A stretch of DNA of 64,000 nt from Bog-473 sp963754445 (GTDB lineage Bacteria > Actinomycetota > Acidimicrobiia > Acidimicrobiales > RAAP-2), in contig CAVWFT010000002.1 of NCBI GenBank assembly GCA_963754445.1, positions 1,550,001-1,614,000 on the forward strand. Reading direction: 5' to 3'. A model generated the notes under the pieces. That model saw only the letters and a list, made by a program, of their open reading frames with translations. It made no database searches and was not told where the DNA came from. The position numbers were made by a program, and so were the translations under genes. Positions 31,590-40,536 of the stretch are shown piece by piece (position 1 is the first letter of the stretch; each line of letters begins with the position of its first letter).

Positions 31590-32246
31590 CTACAGGCCGC
31601 AGACGAAGCGCGTCGTCCAGGGCTCCCAGCCGCGCTCGGCATACAAGCGGAGCGCGGCCGCATCCTGTACGGCCGGCGCCGAGTCCTGAGCTGGTGTGCC
31701 CAGACCGGTGAGGCTCTCCCAGGTTCCGAGTTCGAACTGGTACGCGCCACCGTTGTATTCGCCGTAGTTGTCGCCGGACTCGTGCTCGCGGATGCAGGCC
31801 CAATCAGCCGTGTTGGTGCTGGTGGCATCGGAGCCCGATGCTGCCGCCACGGGTGCCGGGGCCGACGCCGGCGTGGGTGCTGCGACGACGGCAGCGCGGC
31901 GTGCAGCCGCACGTTGCGCTTCCGCCTGTGCAGCCGCCGTCGAGGCCTGCTGCCGCTGCGCATGCAGCGCTTTGAGGTAGTTGACCTCGGCGAGGTAGCT
32001 CTCCTCCTCGCGCGCAGTCACTGCGTTGTAGAACGTCGCAAGCTTGGCGACCTTCTCTGCCTGTGCATACGACATCAGTTTCATGCCGGGTGCTTTGGAC
32101 CGGCGTGACGAGGCTGACAGATGATGCGTTGCCGCCTTGTGGCGGGTGTGGGCCGAAGCGGCCGGTGCGCCATTGAAAAGCGCGAAAAGTACAACTGGAA
32201 TGCAAATGACGGCCACCGCCGTCCCTAGTGCAATGCGGATCCGCAC
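31590..32246 (-). CDS. Secreted Rpf-like (transglycosylase-like) protein
   Basis: This 218-residue exported protein has a signal peptide (about 1-32, ALGTAVAVICIPVVLFALF then ASA), a coiled, Ala-rich linker (about 75-145) and a C-terminal Rpf/transglycosylase-like domain from about 148: WACIREHESGDNYGEYNGGAYQF. Glu156 corresponds to the catalytic Glu of CESGGNW in resuscitation-promoting factors, with His155 in place of the Cys. Cys151 and Cys216 could form a disulfide. It probably cleaves peptidoglycan during growth resumption. It has a long AT-rich upstream region with a CRP-like dyad. Confidence 0.85.
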   Translation of the reverse strand: MRIRIALGTAVAVICIPVVLFALFNGAPAASAHTRHKAATHHLSASSRRSKAPGMKLMSYAQAEKVAKLATFYNAVTAREEESYLAEVNYLKALHAQRQQASTAAAQAEAQRAAARRAAVVAAPTPASAPAPVAAASGSDATSTNTADWACIREHESGDNYGEYNGGAYQFELGTWESLTGLGTPAQDSAPAVQDAAALRLYAERGWEPWTTRFVCGL

Positions 32247-32642
32247 GGCACCTCCCTTCGTCGGGCGCGCGTGGCGCGCCAGGCTCTGCTCGGTGTTGGG
32301 CGGGCTCCGGCCATTGCATTCGCGCCCCGATCGGAGAGCAGGGAGGCATCGTCCGATCTGGCTAGTCGCCGCAGGGTGTGCGGCCGGTTGTGTACAGCCC
32401 AGGGGTTGCTTCTGGGTGTGCTCCTCGATTCCTACTTCACGGATCCGAGCGCAGGCGCGTCGAAACCTTGTCTGATCTGGGAAGATTCGATCGGCAGCTT
32501 CCTTCGGGTTTGCGGTGGATCTCCTGACACCGCATCTACCTGATTAACCAATCGGTCTTAGTGCGCTTGAATTTAGCAGGAGCCTGTACCAACCCATGTT
32601 CGGGGGGCCATCCGTTGCTCTGAACAGGGATTTTAGACGCAT

Positions 32643-32666
32643 ACTTTGTGATATTGATCACAAAGT
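32643..32666. promoter_or_regulatory. Perfect CRP/FNR-type dyad
   Basis: Ten-base perfect arms (ACTTTGTGAT and its complement) flank ATTG. The core TGTGATATTGATCACA matches the Crp/GlxR consensus TGTGA-N6-TCACA exactly. It lies between the Rpf-like gene (about 400 nt away) and the acyl-CoA ligase (180 nt). The regulator itself is not in this window. Confidence 0.7.
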
Positions 32667-32670
32667 CCCA

Positions 32671-32741
32671 GGTCAACGAGGTGGAATTACCTCAATAGTG
32701 GACCTAAAAATTCGGTCAATTTGACCAATATACGTTTGACC
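32671..32741. repeat. Four GGTCAA / TTGACC elements
   Basis: GGTCAA occurs at 32671 and 32714 and its complement TTGACC at 32721 and 32736; the middle pair forms the dyad GGTCAA-T-TTGACC. They lie 105-175 nt upstream of the acyl-CoA ligase. TTTGACC also appears twice 15 nt apart. This looks like an operator cluster; the binder is unknown. Confidence 0.4.
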
Positions 32742-32845
32742 AGTAGCAACGGGCCTTTCAAAAGACGCCGCCACAAGGTCACCGGCCGTCACCGGAGCAA
32801 CGTAGATTCCCTGCCGAACGGGGCCCGTAGAGGGGGGACGCAACG

Positions 32846-34441
32846 GTGCAGAACCTTGATGCCGAAAGGGACCGCTACACCGTGGCCGGGCTCATCCGTT
32901 GGTGGGCGGCCCGGCGACCGGACCACGAAATGCTCGTCCAGGGCGCCACACGACGGACCTGGGCCGAGGAGTTCGAGATTGCGTGCCGCGTGGCGCACGC
33001 GTTGCAACGTGATGGCATCGTGCCCGGCGATCGGGTGGCCTTCCTCGATCGCAACGGCCTGGCCTACTTCGACTTCCTCTTCGGTGGTGCGCTCCTCGGC
33101 GCCGTCAGCGTCGCCGTCAATTGGCGTTTGTCGCCGGCGGAGATGGCCGCCATCATCGAGGACTCCGAGGCAACGGTGCTCGTCGTCCATGCCGACTATC
33201 TCCCTGCGTTCGACGCCATGCCGATGTTGTCGAACGTTCGCCGCATCGTCGTCCTTGGCGATGGAGCATCGCTCGACGACCCTCGTGCGCAGACGTTCGG
33301 GGAATGGACGGCGGAGTGTCCGGCCGAGGACCCGGGTCACGTCGGAGCGCTCGAAGACGTGAGCATGCAGCTGTACACCTCTGGCACCACCGGCCTGCCC
33401 AAGGGCGTGATGTTGACGAACGCCAACCTGTCCACCGCGGTGTCCGACGCGGGCACGACCTTCTCCATCGCGGAGGACACGGTGAGCATGGTCGCCATGC
33501 CGCTGTTCCATATCGGGGGCTCGGGATGGGCCCTGTGCGGGATGTCCCGCGGTGGTCGATCCGTCATCATCCGCGACGTCGATCCGGTGCTGATTCTCAA
33601 CCTGATCGCGACCGAACGCATCACGGAGACCTTCGTGGTACCGGCCGTGTTGATGTTTCTCCTGGCCTCGCCGCAACTGTCCGAAACGGATCTCTCGAGC
33701 CTGCGGTTGATCTTCTACGGGGCTTCCCCGATCTCCGAGGATGTCCTTGTCAAATGCATGGCGGCATTCGGTTGCGGCTTCTGCCAGGTCTACGGCATGA
33801 CCGAGACCACGGGTGCCATCACCGCGCTGCCCTTCGAGGACCACGACCCCGATGGTCCTCGGCGCGGCCTGCTCCGCTCGGCGGGAAAGCCGCACGAAGG
33901 AGTCGAGTTGCGCGTGGTCGATCCCGACTCCGGCGCGGACGTGGCGCTCGGAGACGTGGGCGAGGTGTGGACCCGATCGGACTACACGATGGCCGGGTAC
34001 TGGCACAAGGACGATGAGACGGCGAGAGCGATCGATGCCCAGGGTTGGCTCCGCACCGGTGACGCGGGCTATTTCGACGCCGAGGGTTACCTCTATCTCC
34101 ACGATCGGATCAAGGACATGATCGTGAGCGGCGGCGAGAACATCTACCCGGCCGAGGTGGAGAACGTGTTGCTCGCCCATCCTGCCGTGGTAGATGCGGC
34201 CGTGATCGGCGTACCCGACGAAAAATGGGGTGAGACGGTCAAGGCGATCGTCGTGCTGGGCCCCGGGGCGTCACTCGACGAGAACGCCATCATCGAGCAT
34301 TGTCGCCGCGGCTTGGCTCACTACAAATGCCCGACCTCCGTCGACGCGGCGGAGGTGCTCCCCAGGAATCCGTCGGGGAAGATCCTCAAACGCGAGCTGA
34401 GGGCGCCGTACTGGGCCGAGCAGGGGCGCTCCATCAACTGA
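32846..34441 (+). CDS. Acyl-CoA synthetase (AMP-forming, ANL superfamily)
   Basis: This 531-residue AMP-forming ligase activates a carboxylic acid to its CoA thioester. The P-loop YTSGTTGLPKG is at 177-187, QVYGMTETTGAI and the TGD motif (GWLRTGDAGYFDAEGYLYLHDRIKDMI) define the adenylate site, and the C-terminal catalytic Lys is Lys512 in NPSGK. It resembles medium- or long-chain and cyclohexane-type acid ligases. The GTG start follows GGGGGGA by about 9 nt. It has a long AT-rich upstream region with a CRP-like site and GGTCAA repeats. Confidence 0.92.
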   Translation: MQNLDAERDRYTVAGLIRWWAARRPDHEMLVQGATRRTWAEEFEIACRVAHALQRDGIVPGDRVAFLDRNGLAYFDFLFGGALLGAVSVAVNWRLSPAEMAAIIEDSEATVLVVHADYLPAFDAMPMLSNVRRIVVLGDGASLDDPRAQTFGEWTAECPAEDPGHVGALEDVSMQLYTSGTTGLPKGVMLTNANLSTAVSDAGTTFSIAEDTVSMVAMPLFHIGGSGWALCGMSRGGRSVIIRDVDPVLILNLIATERITETFVVPAVLMFLLASPQLSETDLSSLRLIFYGASPISEDVLVKCMAAFGCGFCQVYGMTETTGAITALPFEDHDPDGPRRGLLRSAGKPHEGVELRVVDPDSGADVALGDVGEVWTRSDYTMAGYWHKDDETARAIDAQGWLRTGDAGYFDAEGYLYLHDRIKDMIVSGGENIYPAEVENVLLAHPAVVDAAVIGVPDEKWGETVKAIVVLGPGASLDENAIIEHCRRGLAHYKCPTSVDAAEVLPRNPSGKILKRELRAPYWAEQGRSIN

Positions 34442-34447
34442 GGTGGG

Positions 34448-36259
34448 TCAGCCGAAGGTGAAGTCGTAGGCCTGGACGCCGGGAGAGACGTTGAGGCTCA
34501 GCCGACCCGACTGCAGCGCCGAGCCTGCGAGCAACGTGTAGAGCTTGGGGATGCCCGAGACATCGAAGCTCTCGAGGTGCCGACCGTCCACCGAGACCGA
34601 GACCGAGCCCCGCCCCCCCATGACGAGGTAGACGTCGTCGGCGCTGAACTGGAGATCGAGCGAGGCGTTGGCGCCGGCGGTCGCCTCCTGGCTGTGCACC
34701 GTCCACGTGCCGTCGAAGGCGAGGCTGTTGGACGGAATGCTCGAGGGGGCGGAGTACGAGATCGCCCTGTTGTTCGCGACCGGCGTGCCGACCTCGTTGT
34801 CGAGCTGCTCGTAGCCGACGTAGCTCTCCGGTGTGATGGCGTCGCTCGTCGGGGTCTTGTCGGGGACGTCGGTCCGCGCCGGGAGATGGGCGACTCCGTT
34901 GGCCGAGAGCAGCATGCGGATGTTGCTCTCCATCTGCCCGTACCCCCCTTCACCGAAGTCGTAGGCCCGGACGACGCCCGTCGGGTCGATCAGGTACTCA
35001 GCGGGCCAGTACTCGTTGTTGTAGGCGTCCCACGTGGCGAGATTGTCGTCGATGGCGACCGGGTAGTCGATGCCCAGGCTCGCGGCGGCGCTCTTCACGT
35101 TGGACACGACGTGTTCGAACGCGAACTCCGGCGCCGACACGCCGACGACCACCAACCCGTCCTTCCTGTAGTCGTTGTACCACCCCTCCACGTGGGGCAG
35201 CGAACGCTGGCAGTTGATGCACGAGTAGGTCCAGAAATCCACCAGCACCACCTTGCCCCGGAGCTGACTCAGCGTGAGGGGTTGGTTCCCCGGTGTGTTG
35301 AACCAGTCCGTGATCCCGGCGAAGTTGGGCGCTTTGCCGAGGGCGGGAAGGTTGGTCTTGTTGGCCATGAAGACGGCGGGCTTCTGCGGCGAGGTGGCCG
35401 TTGACCGCGACGGCGTGGTCGTCGTCGTCCCTGCGGCCAGGTGGCCGCTCTCCGATTGACCCGTGTCGGTGGCGGCGCAGGTGGCCTTCTTCCCCTCCAG
35501 CCGGGCGTTGGCCGCGGCGAACTGGTTCTGGTGCTCGCCACTCAAGTGCTGGAGCTGGATGCAGGCCGAGTTCGTCGACTCGACGTGATCCTCCAGTGCG
35601 TTGGTGTAGCCCGGGACATCGCGTTGCAGGCCGCCGAGCCAGTTGAATGCGATGGCGAGCGTCGTGACGCCGAGCACGACGCCGGCCACGGTGCGCACGG
35701 TCGGGAGGTGACGCCGGAACGACGACCACGAGGTGGCCCGCTGGGCCAGCATGGCGAGGACCAGGAGGGGCAGGGTCAAGCCGATGGCGTAGAACAGGGT
35801 GACGAGCAGTGCCGTTCCGCCCACTCGATGGTGGTCTGCTGCCACGGTGATGGCGGTCAGGACAGGCCCGGCGCACGGCACGAAGACCGGACCCAGGCTG
35901 AGACCGAGGAGGAATCCTCCGCCCTCCTTGGCGTAGCGGGTGGCGCCGAGCCGCGCGAATGGTCGCTCGAGGATCTCTCCGACCCGGGGGATGATCAGGC
36001 CGATGGAGATGGCTCCGAGGAGGCCGACTCCGAGCCAGAACAAGAAGTCTTGAGGAAGGTGCAGAAAGCTCAGCAGCGTGGTGGCAAAGAGAACGGTGAC
36101 GCTGAAGCTCAGGACCAGCCCGGCGATGATCAGGAGTGGCCGCCTCCGGCTCGTGCTCGCCGAACCGCCCGCCAGCACCACCGGGATGACCGGCACGATG
36201 CACGGCGACAGGCCGGTGATCAATCCACCCAGGAACGCGACGACGATCAGCTCAGCCAC
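34448..36259 (-). CDS. DipZ-like protein: CcdA membrane domain, thioredoxin domain, C-terminal beta domain
   Basis: This 603-residue protein has three parts. Residues 1-215 are a CcdA/DsbD-type electron-carrying membrane domain with Cys20 (SPCIVP) and Cys129 (VPCAGP). A Thr/Ser-rich linker leads to an extracytoplasmic thioredoxin/TlpA-like domain (about 300-450) with C347-I-N-C350. The last 150 residues form a beta-rich module like that of Mycobacterium DipZ, with SSIPSNSLAFDGTW. It should carry reducing power across the membrane for disulfide reduction or cytochrome c maturation. It has no cyt c biogenesis neighbours and converges with the ligase gene. Confidence 0.92.
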   Translation of the reverse strand: MAELIVVAFLGGLITGLSPCIVPVIPVVLAGGSASTSRRRPLLIIAGLVLSFSVTVLFATTLLSFLHLPQDFLFWLGVGLLGAISIGLIIPRVGEILERPFARLGATRYAKEGGGFLLGLSLGPVFVPCAGPVLTAITVAADHHRVGGTALLVTLFYAIGLTLPLLVLAMLAQRATSWSSFRRHLPTVRTVAGVVLGVTTLAIAFNWLGGLQRDVPGYTNALEDHVESTNSACIQLQHLSGEHQNQFAAANARLEGKKATCAATDTGQSESGHLAAGTTTTTPSRSTATSPQKPAVFMANKTNLPALGKAPNFAGITDWFNTPGNQPLTLSQLRGKVVLVDFWTYSCINCQRSLPHVEGWYNDYRKDGLVVVGVSAPEFAFEHVVSNVKSAAASLGIDYPVAIDDNLATWDAYNNEYWPAEYLIDPTGVVRAYDFGEGGYGQMESNIRMLLSANGVAHLPARTDVPDKTPTSDAITPESYVGYEQLDNEVGTPVANNRAISYSAPSSIPSNSLAFDGTWTVHSQEATAGANASLDLQFSADDVYLVMGGRGSVSVSVDGRHLESFDVSGIPKLYTLLAGSALQSGRLSLNVSPGVQAYDFTFG

Positions 36260-36551
36260 GGGTGCAGCTCCTCGTCGATCGCATCGTCGCCGGCGCTCCT
36301 CGAATCGTCACCTCCGTCGAACCTAGCGGCCGGCCGCCGCCGACTTCGGTCGCCCCGCCCCGCGGGCGCCAGTCGCTGCCCCCAGACCGGGGCGTGCACG
36401 AGCGGTACGGCCCCATGCCCCCGACGCCCGTTGCAGCCATTCCTGAGCGGCGACACGGCGCGTCACCCCCGACCCCGGGGTCGTCCGGTTGGGCGACGCG
36501 ATCCTCCGCCTGGTAGGAAACGGCCCGGAGTTCCGCCGAAGGGAGTCAGTG
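36260..36551. other. Intergenic region without recognised features
   Basis: This GC-rich stretch of about 290 nt lies between the DipZ start and the hydrolase start. It must hold divergent promoters, but I see no convincing operator, hairpin or small gene. Confidence 0.5.
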
Positions 36552-37421
36552 GTGCCCACCGCGAACGTCAACGACATCGAGATCGAGTACCAGACCGAGG
36601 GGGATCCGTCCGATCCGCCGCTCCTCCTGGTCATGGGCCTCGGGGCACAGCTCATCACCTGGCCCCAGGGCTTCGTCGACGGATTGCGGGAGCGGGGCTA
36701 CTTCATCGTCCGCTTCGACAACCGCGACAGCGGCCTGTCGACCAAATGCACCGGGACGCCCGACCTGATGGCGTTGATCGCCGGCGACCCGGCGTCGACG
36801 ATCTACTTCATCGAGGACATGGCTGACGATGCGGCCGGCCTCCTGGGCGCATTGGGAATCGAACGTGCCCACGTCATCGGGGCGTCGATGGGGGGAATGA
36901 TCGCCCAGGCCTTGGTGATTCGCTACCCGGAGATCTTTGCCACCGCCGGATCGATCATGTCGACCACCGGCGATCGCAACGTCGGCCAGCCGACGGGGGA
37001 GGCACTGACCGCGCTCTTGCGCCCCGTCGCCACGACGCGGGAGGAGGCGATAGAGGCGAGCATGGCGGGCAGCCGTGTCATCGGTTCGCCCGGCTATCCC
37101 ACGGACGAGAGCATCCTCCGAGAACGAGCGGCGGCCGCCTACGACCGGAACTACTGCCCGGATGGCACCGTCCGGCAGCTCGGGGCGATTCTCGCTTCAC
37201 CTGATCGCACCGAGGGGTTGCGCGGTGTCGACATGCCGTTCCTGGTGATCCACGGGGAGGACGATCCCCTGGTGACGCTGAGCGGCGGTGAGGCCACGGC
37301 TCGTGCGGTGCCGGGCGCGCAGCTGATCACCATCCCGGGGATGGGACACGACCTGCCCCAGGCACTCTGGGGCGAGGTCATCGACGCCCTGGCCGTCAAC
37401 CTGGCCTCGGCCACGCTCTGA
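36552..37421 (+). CDS. Alpha/beta-fold hydrolase
   Basis: The product is about 289 residues. The nucleophile elbow is GASMGGM (Ser near 115), the oxyanion strand is LLLVMGLGAQLITWP, HGEDDPLV carries the catalytic Asp and GMGHDLP the His. FDNRDSGLSTK is typical of the aclacinomycin-methylesterase-like group. GTG start: two adjacent GTG codons are possible, and the second has the better spacing from AAGGGAG. It converges with a GH1 glycosidase. The substrate is unknown, an ester or lactone being likely. Confidence 0.85.
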   Translation: MPTANVNDIEIEYQTEGDPSDPPLLLVMGLGAQLITWPQGFVDGLRERGYFIVRFDNRDSGLSTKCTGTPDLMALIAGDPASTIYFIEDMADDAAGLLGALGIERAHVIGASMGGMIAQALVIRYPEIFATAGSIMSTTGDRNVGQPTGEALTALLRPVATTREEAIEASMAGSRVIGSPGYPTDESILRERAAAAYDRNYCPDGTVRQLGAILASPDRTEGLRGVDMPFLVIHGEDDPLVTLSGGEATARAVPGAQLITIPGMGHDLPQALWGEVIDALAVNLASATL

Positions 37422-37431
37422 GCGCCGGGGG

Positions 37432-38625
37432 TCACCCGTCGAGGGCGTTGCCCGCCGCGATCGAGGCCAGCCAGGCGGCGCTGGGCTTGGGGGTGCGAGC
37501 GAAGGTCGTACGGTCGACGTCGACCAGGCCGAAGCGGGGACGATAGCCAAAGGCCCACTCGAAATTGTCGAGCAGGGACCAGTACGTGTAGCCGCGCACG
37601 TCCACCCCACTTCCGATGGCCTCGAGCACGCCCTCGAGGGCCCCGCGTACGTACGCGATGCGTTGCTCGTCGTCGGTCGTCCCGATGCCGTTCTCGGTCA
37701 CCAGGAGCGGCAGCGACCCCGCGGTGTAGTCCCAGGCCCGCTCGAGGCAATGACCCAGGGAGGCCGGGTAGAACTCGTAGCCCATGTCGAGGACGGGAAC
37801 CCCGTCCTCGTAGCCGGCCCACCCGTCGGGGCCGATCAACATGCGCGTGTACACCTGCACGCCGAGGAAGTCGTCGCCGGTCGTGGCATCGAGGAACACG
37901 TCCTCGGCGTGGTGGCGGATGCTCTCGAGCCGTTGCTCTCCACCGTCGAGCGCCTGATAGTCGGTCATGGACAGCGTGAGGCCGACTGGGACACCCGGAG
38001 CCGCGTGCCGGATGGACTCCACGGCGACCCGGTGGCCCTCGGCCAGGTGTGCCGAGACGCGGCGGGAGAGCTCGAGATCGCGCTTGCCGGGCGGAAAGGC
38101 ACCCGCATGCCAACCCATCGTGGCCACGATGTTCGGTTCGTTGATCGTGCAGGCCCTGGTCATCACGTCGCCCAGCGCCTCGGCGACGACGGAGCAGAAA
38201 CGCCCGAAGCGCTCGACTGCTTCGCCCGTCTCCCAGCCGCTGCGTTCGGCCAGCCAGCGCGGATTGGTGAAGTGGTGGAAGGTCACCACCGGATCGATTC
38301 CCCGTTCACGCAGCCCAAGACATTGGCGGCGGTAGTGCGCGAGCGCGGCCCGGGAGAACTCGCCGTCCTCGGGCTCGATCCTGCTCCACTCGACCGAGAA
38401 GCGGTAGTTGTCCAGACCCAGGGCAGCCACCAGGTCAGCGTCCTCCGCCCAGCGATCCCAGGAGTCGCACGCGTCGCCCGACGGCTCGGAACAACCGGAA
38501 TCGACGGCGTGCTCGAAGGCCCACCAATCGTTGTTGGTATTGCCTCCCTCGATCTGATGCGCTGCCGTGGCCGTTCCCCAGGTGAACCCGTCGGGGAAGG
38601 TCCGTCCGCCGCTCGGCGAAGCCAT
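37432..38625 (-). CDS. Glycoside hydrolase family 1 (beta-glucosidase-like)
   Basis: The product is about 397 residues, a little short for GH1 (usually 440-480). Acid/base Glu163 is in TINEPN and nucleophile Glu311 in LLVTENGIG. FPDGFTWGTATAAHQIEGGN, the GH1 N-terminal signature, follows the chosen ATG, with the -1 subsite Gln in HQIEG. YTYWSLLDNFEWAFGYRPRFGLVDVD closes the barrel. It probably cleaves beta-glucosides or related glycosides inside the cell, as no signal peptide is seen. Longer starts would overlap the divergent ABC gene's start region. Confidence 0.9.
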   Translation of the reverse strand: MASPSGGRTFPDGFTWGTATAAHQIEGGNTNNDWWAFEHAVDSGCSEPSGDACDSWDRWAEDADLVAALGLDNYRFSVEWSRIEPEDGEFSRAALAHYRRQCLGLRERGIDPVVTFHHFTNPRWLAERSGWETGEAVERFGRFCSVVAEALGDVMTRACTINEPNIVATMGWHAGAFPPGKRDLELSRRVSAHLAEGHRVAVESIRHAAPGVPVGLTLSMTDYQALDGGEQRLESIRHHAEDVFLDATTGDDFLGVQVYTRMLIGPDGWAGYEDGVPVLDMGYEFYPASLGHCLERAWDYTAGSLPLLVTENGIGTTDDEQRIAYVRGALEGVLEAIGSGVDVRGYTYWSLLDNFEWAFGYRPRFGLVDVDRTTFARTPKPSAAWLASIAAGNALDG

Positions 38626-38680
38626 CAGGGGCGTTCCGGCGATTTCCGCTTCACGGGCTGCACGGTATCGTGAGCTGACA

Positions 38681-39682
38681 ATGGCGTCACATTCCTCGTC
38701 GATGACTGACGTCCCCGAGTCGGAACCCACCGGAAGCGGTCAGCCGGTCGATGGATCGCCGCCACCGATGGTGGAGGCGCGGGGACTGGTGAAGCGCTTC
38801 GGTGACTTCGTCGCCGTCGACGGGGTCGATTTCACCATCCGCAAGGGGGAGTCGTTCGGCTTCCTGGGTCCGAACGGTGCGGGGAAGACCTCCACGATGC
38901 GCATGATCTCGTGCATCAGCCCGCTCAGCGCCGGATCATTGCGTGTGCTCGGCATGGATCCCGTGCGCGACGGTCCACAGATCCGTTCGCGCATGGGGGT
39001 GGTGCCGCAGGAGGATTCGCTCGACACCGAGCTCACCGTGCTCGACAACCTCATGATCTATGGGCGCTATTTCGACCTGCCCCGCAAGGTGATCCGGGAG
39101 CGGGCGATGCAGCTCCTCGATTTCGCACAGCTGACCGAGCGGGCCGGCGACCGGGTCGATCCGCTCTCCGGAGGCATGAAGCGACGACTGACGATCGCCC
39201 GTGCCCTGATCTCGAATCCCGATCTGCTCATTCTCGACGAACCGACGACGGGCCTCGATCCCCAGGCCCGGCACCTGTTGTGGGACCGGCTCTACCGGCT
39301 GAAACAAGACGGCGTCACGCTCGTCATCACGACCCACTACATGGACGAGGCCGAGCAGCTGTGCGACCGGCTCGTGGTGATGGACAAGGGCGGGTTCGCC
39401 GCCGAGGGCTCTCCCCGTGAGCTCATCGAGAAGTACGCCACCCGCGAGGTGGTCGAGTTGCGGTTCGCGCCGGGCCAGCACGAGGAGGTGGCGCCGTCGC
39501 TGGTCGACCTGGCGGAACGCCAGGAGATCCTGCCCGATCGGATCCTCCTCTACACCGACGACGGCGATGCCGCGCTGGCTGAGGTGGCCCGCATGGGCCA
39601 CGTGGCCCGCAGCACGCTGGTCCGTCGGTCGACGCTCGAGGACGTGTTCTTGCGCCTGACCGGTCGGACCCTGGTCGACTGA
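38681..39682 (+). CDS. ABC-2 exporter ATPase (DrrA/NodI type)
   Basis: This ATPase of about 333 residues has Walker A GPNGAGKTS, Q-loop VVPQEDSLD, signature LSGGMKRR, Walker B LLILDEPTTGLDP and switch His in ITTHYMDEAEQL. The C-terminal ~90 residues are the extra domain found in DrrA/NodI-type ATPases. The start could also be the ATG at 38702. It precedes two ABC-2 permease genes with spacing of 2 nt or less, so it should power an exporter of a lipid, polysaccharide or antibiotic-like molecule. Confidence 0.93.
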   Translation: MASHSSSMTDVPESEPTGSGQPVDGSPPPMVEARGLVKRFGDFVAVDGVDFTIRKGESFGFLGPNGAGKTSTMRMISCISPLSAGSLRVLGMDPVRDGPQIRSRMGVVPQEDSLDTELTVLDNLMIYGRYFDLPRKVIRERAMQLLDFAQLTERAGDRVDPLSGGMKRRLTIARALISNPDLLILDEPTTGLDPQARHLLWDRLYRLKQDGVTLVITTHYMDEAEQLCDRLVVMDKGGFAAEGSPRELIEKYATREVVELRFAPGQHEEVAPSLVDLAERQEILPDRILLYTDDGDAALAEVARMGHVARSTLVRRSTLEDVFLRLTGRTLVD

Positions 39683-39684
39683 GC

Positions 39685-40536
39685 GTGTCCACGGTGGGGG
39701 ACGGGTGGTCCACGAGCACCGGCGCGTCCGCTGATCGCCCATCGGCTCTGGCCGAGCGGCGGTTCGCCACGCCGGCGTGGTGGCGGGCGGCGGGCTACTG
39801 GGCCTATCAGTACAAGCGGACCTGGCGCAGCTCCATCGCCACCAGCTTCCTCATCCCGGTGCTGTACCTGGCCGCGATGGGGGTGGCTCTGGGCTCACTG
39901 ATCGACAAGCATTCGCACGGCGTCGGTGGCGTCACCTATGTGGCGTTTCTCGCCCCAGGCCTCCTGGCCGGCACCACCATGCAGATCGGGACCAACGACG
40001 CGTCCTACCCGATCATGGGTGCGATCAAGTGGATGCGGACCTACTTCGCCCAGCTGGCGACCCCGCTCGACGTCTACGACGTCTGGCTCGGACACCTGGC
40101 CTGGATCGCGGCCCGGCTCGCCATCGTCGTCACCATCTACCTGGCCATCATGGCGGCCTTCGGCGTCGTGTACTCACCCTGGGCCGTCCTCGCCCTCCCG
40201 GCCGGCGTGCTCACCGGCATGGCCTTTGCGGCGCCGGTCGGTGCCTGGTCCGCCACCCTGGACAAGGACGCCCCCATCTCGACCTTGTACCGCTTCGTCA
40301 TCATCCCGCTGTTCTTGTTCTCGGGCCTGTTCTTCCCGATCTCCCAGCTGCCCCGCCTGCTGGAGTGGCTCGCCTATGCCACCCCGCTCTACCACGGCGT
40401 CGCGCTGTGCCGTGATCTCACCCTGGGCACGGTCCGCCTGTGGGCAGACCTCGGCCATGCCTGCTACCTGTGCGTCTGGGTCGGTGTCGGCTATGCGGTG
40501 GGGCGTCGGACCTTCGCCAAGCGGTTGGTCGTGTGA
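39685..40536 (+). CDS. ABC-2 family permease (NodJ/DrrB type)
   Basis: This 283-residue permease has six hydrophobic segments and the ABC-2 motif region GLFFPISQLPRLLEWLAYATPLYHGVALCRDLTLG near the C-terminus. The N-terminal 40 residues are cytoplasmic, with a WWRAAGYWAYQYKRTWRSSI coupling region. It starts 2 nt after the ATPase stop with a GTG. It likely pairs with the following permease as a heterodimer. Confidence 0.9.
   Translation: MSTVGDGWSTSTGASADRPSALAERRFATPAWWRAAGYWAYQYKRTWRSSIATSFLIPVLYLAAMGVALGSLIDKHSHGVGGVTYVAFLAPGLLAGTTMQIGTNDASYPIMGAIKWMRTYFAQLATPLDVYDVWLGHLAWIAARLAIVVTIYLAIMAAFGVVYSPWAVLALPAGVLTGMAFAAPVGAWSATLDKDAPISTLYRFVIIPLFLFSGLFFPISQLPRLLEWLAYATPLYHGVALCRDLTLGTVRLWADLGHACYLCVWVGVGYAVGRRTFAKRLVV

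Larger units (their letters stand above)
32247..32845. other. 600-nt intergenic region, partly AT-rich
   Basis: No credible coding frame. The right half is unusually AT-rich: 32641-32760 is 49 of 120 G or C by hand count. It holds the CRP-like dyad and several GGTCAA elements listed separately. The left half, the leader of the Rpf-like gene, is GC-rich with local hairpins such as GCCGCA-GGGTG-TGCGGC at 32368-32384. I looked for the c-di-AMP (ydaO) riboswitch often seen before rpf genes and did not recognise it. Confidence 0.6.

Noticed and set aside
32247..32600. c-di-AMP (ydaO) riboswitch before the Rpf-like gene
   Set aside because: Actinobacterial rpf genes often carry one, but I could not find its conserved loops in the leader. 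An Rfam RF00379 covariance scan of the minus strand would decide.
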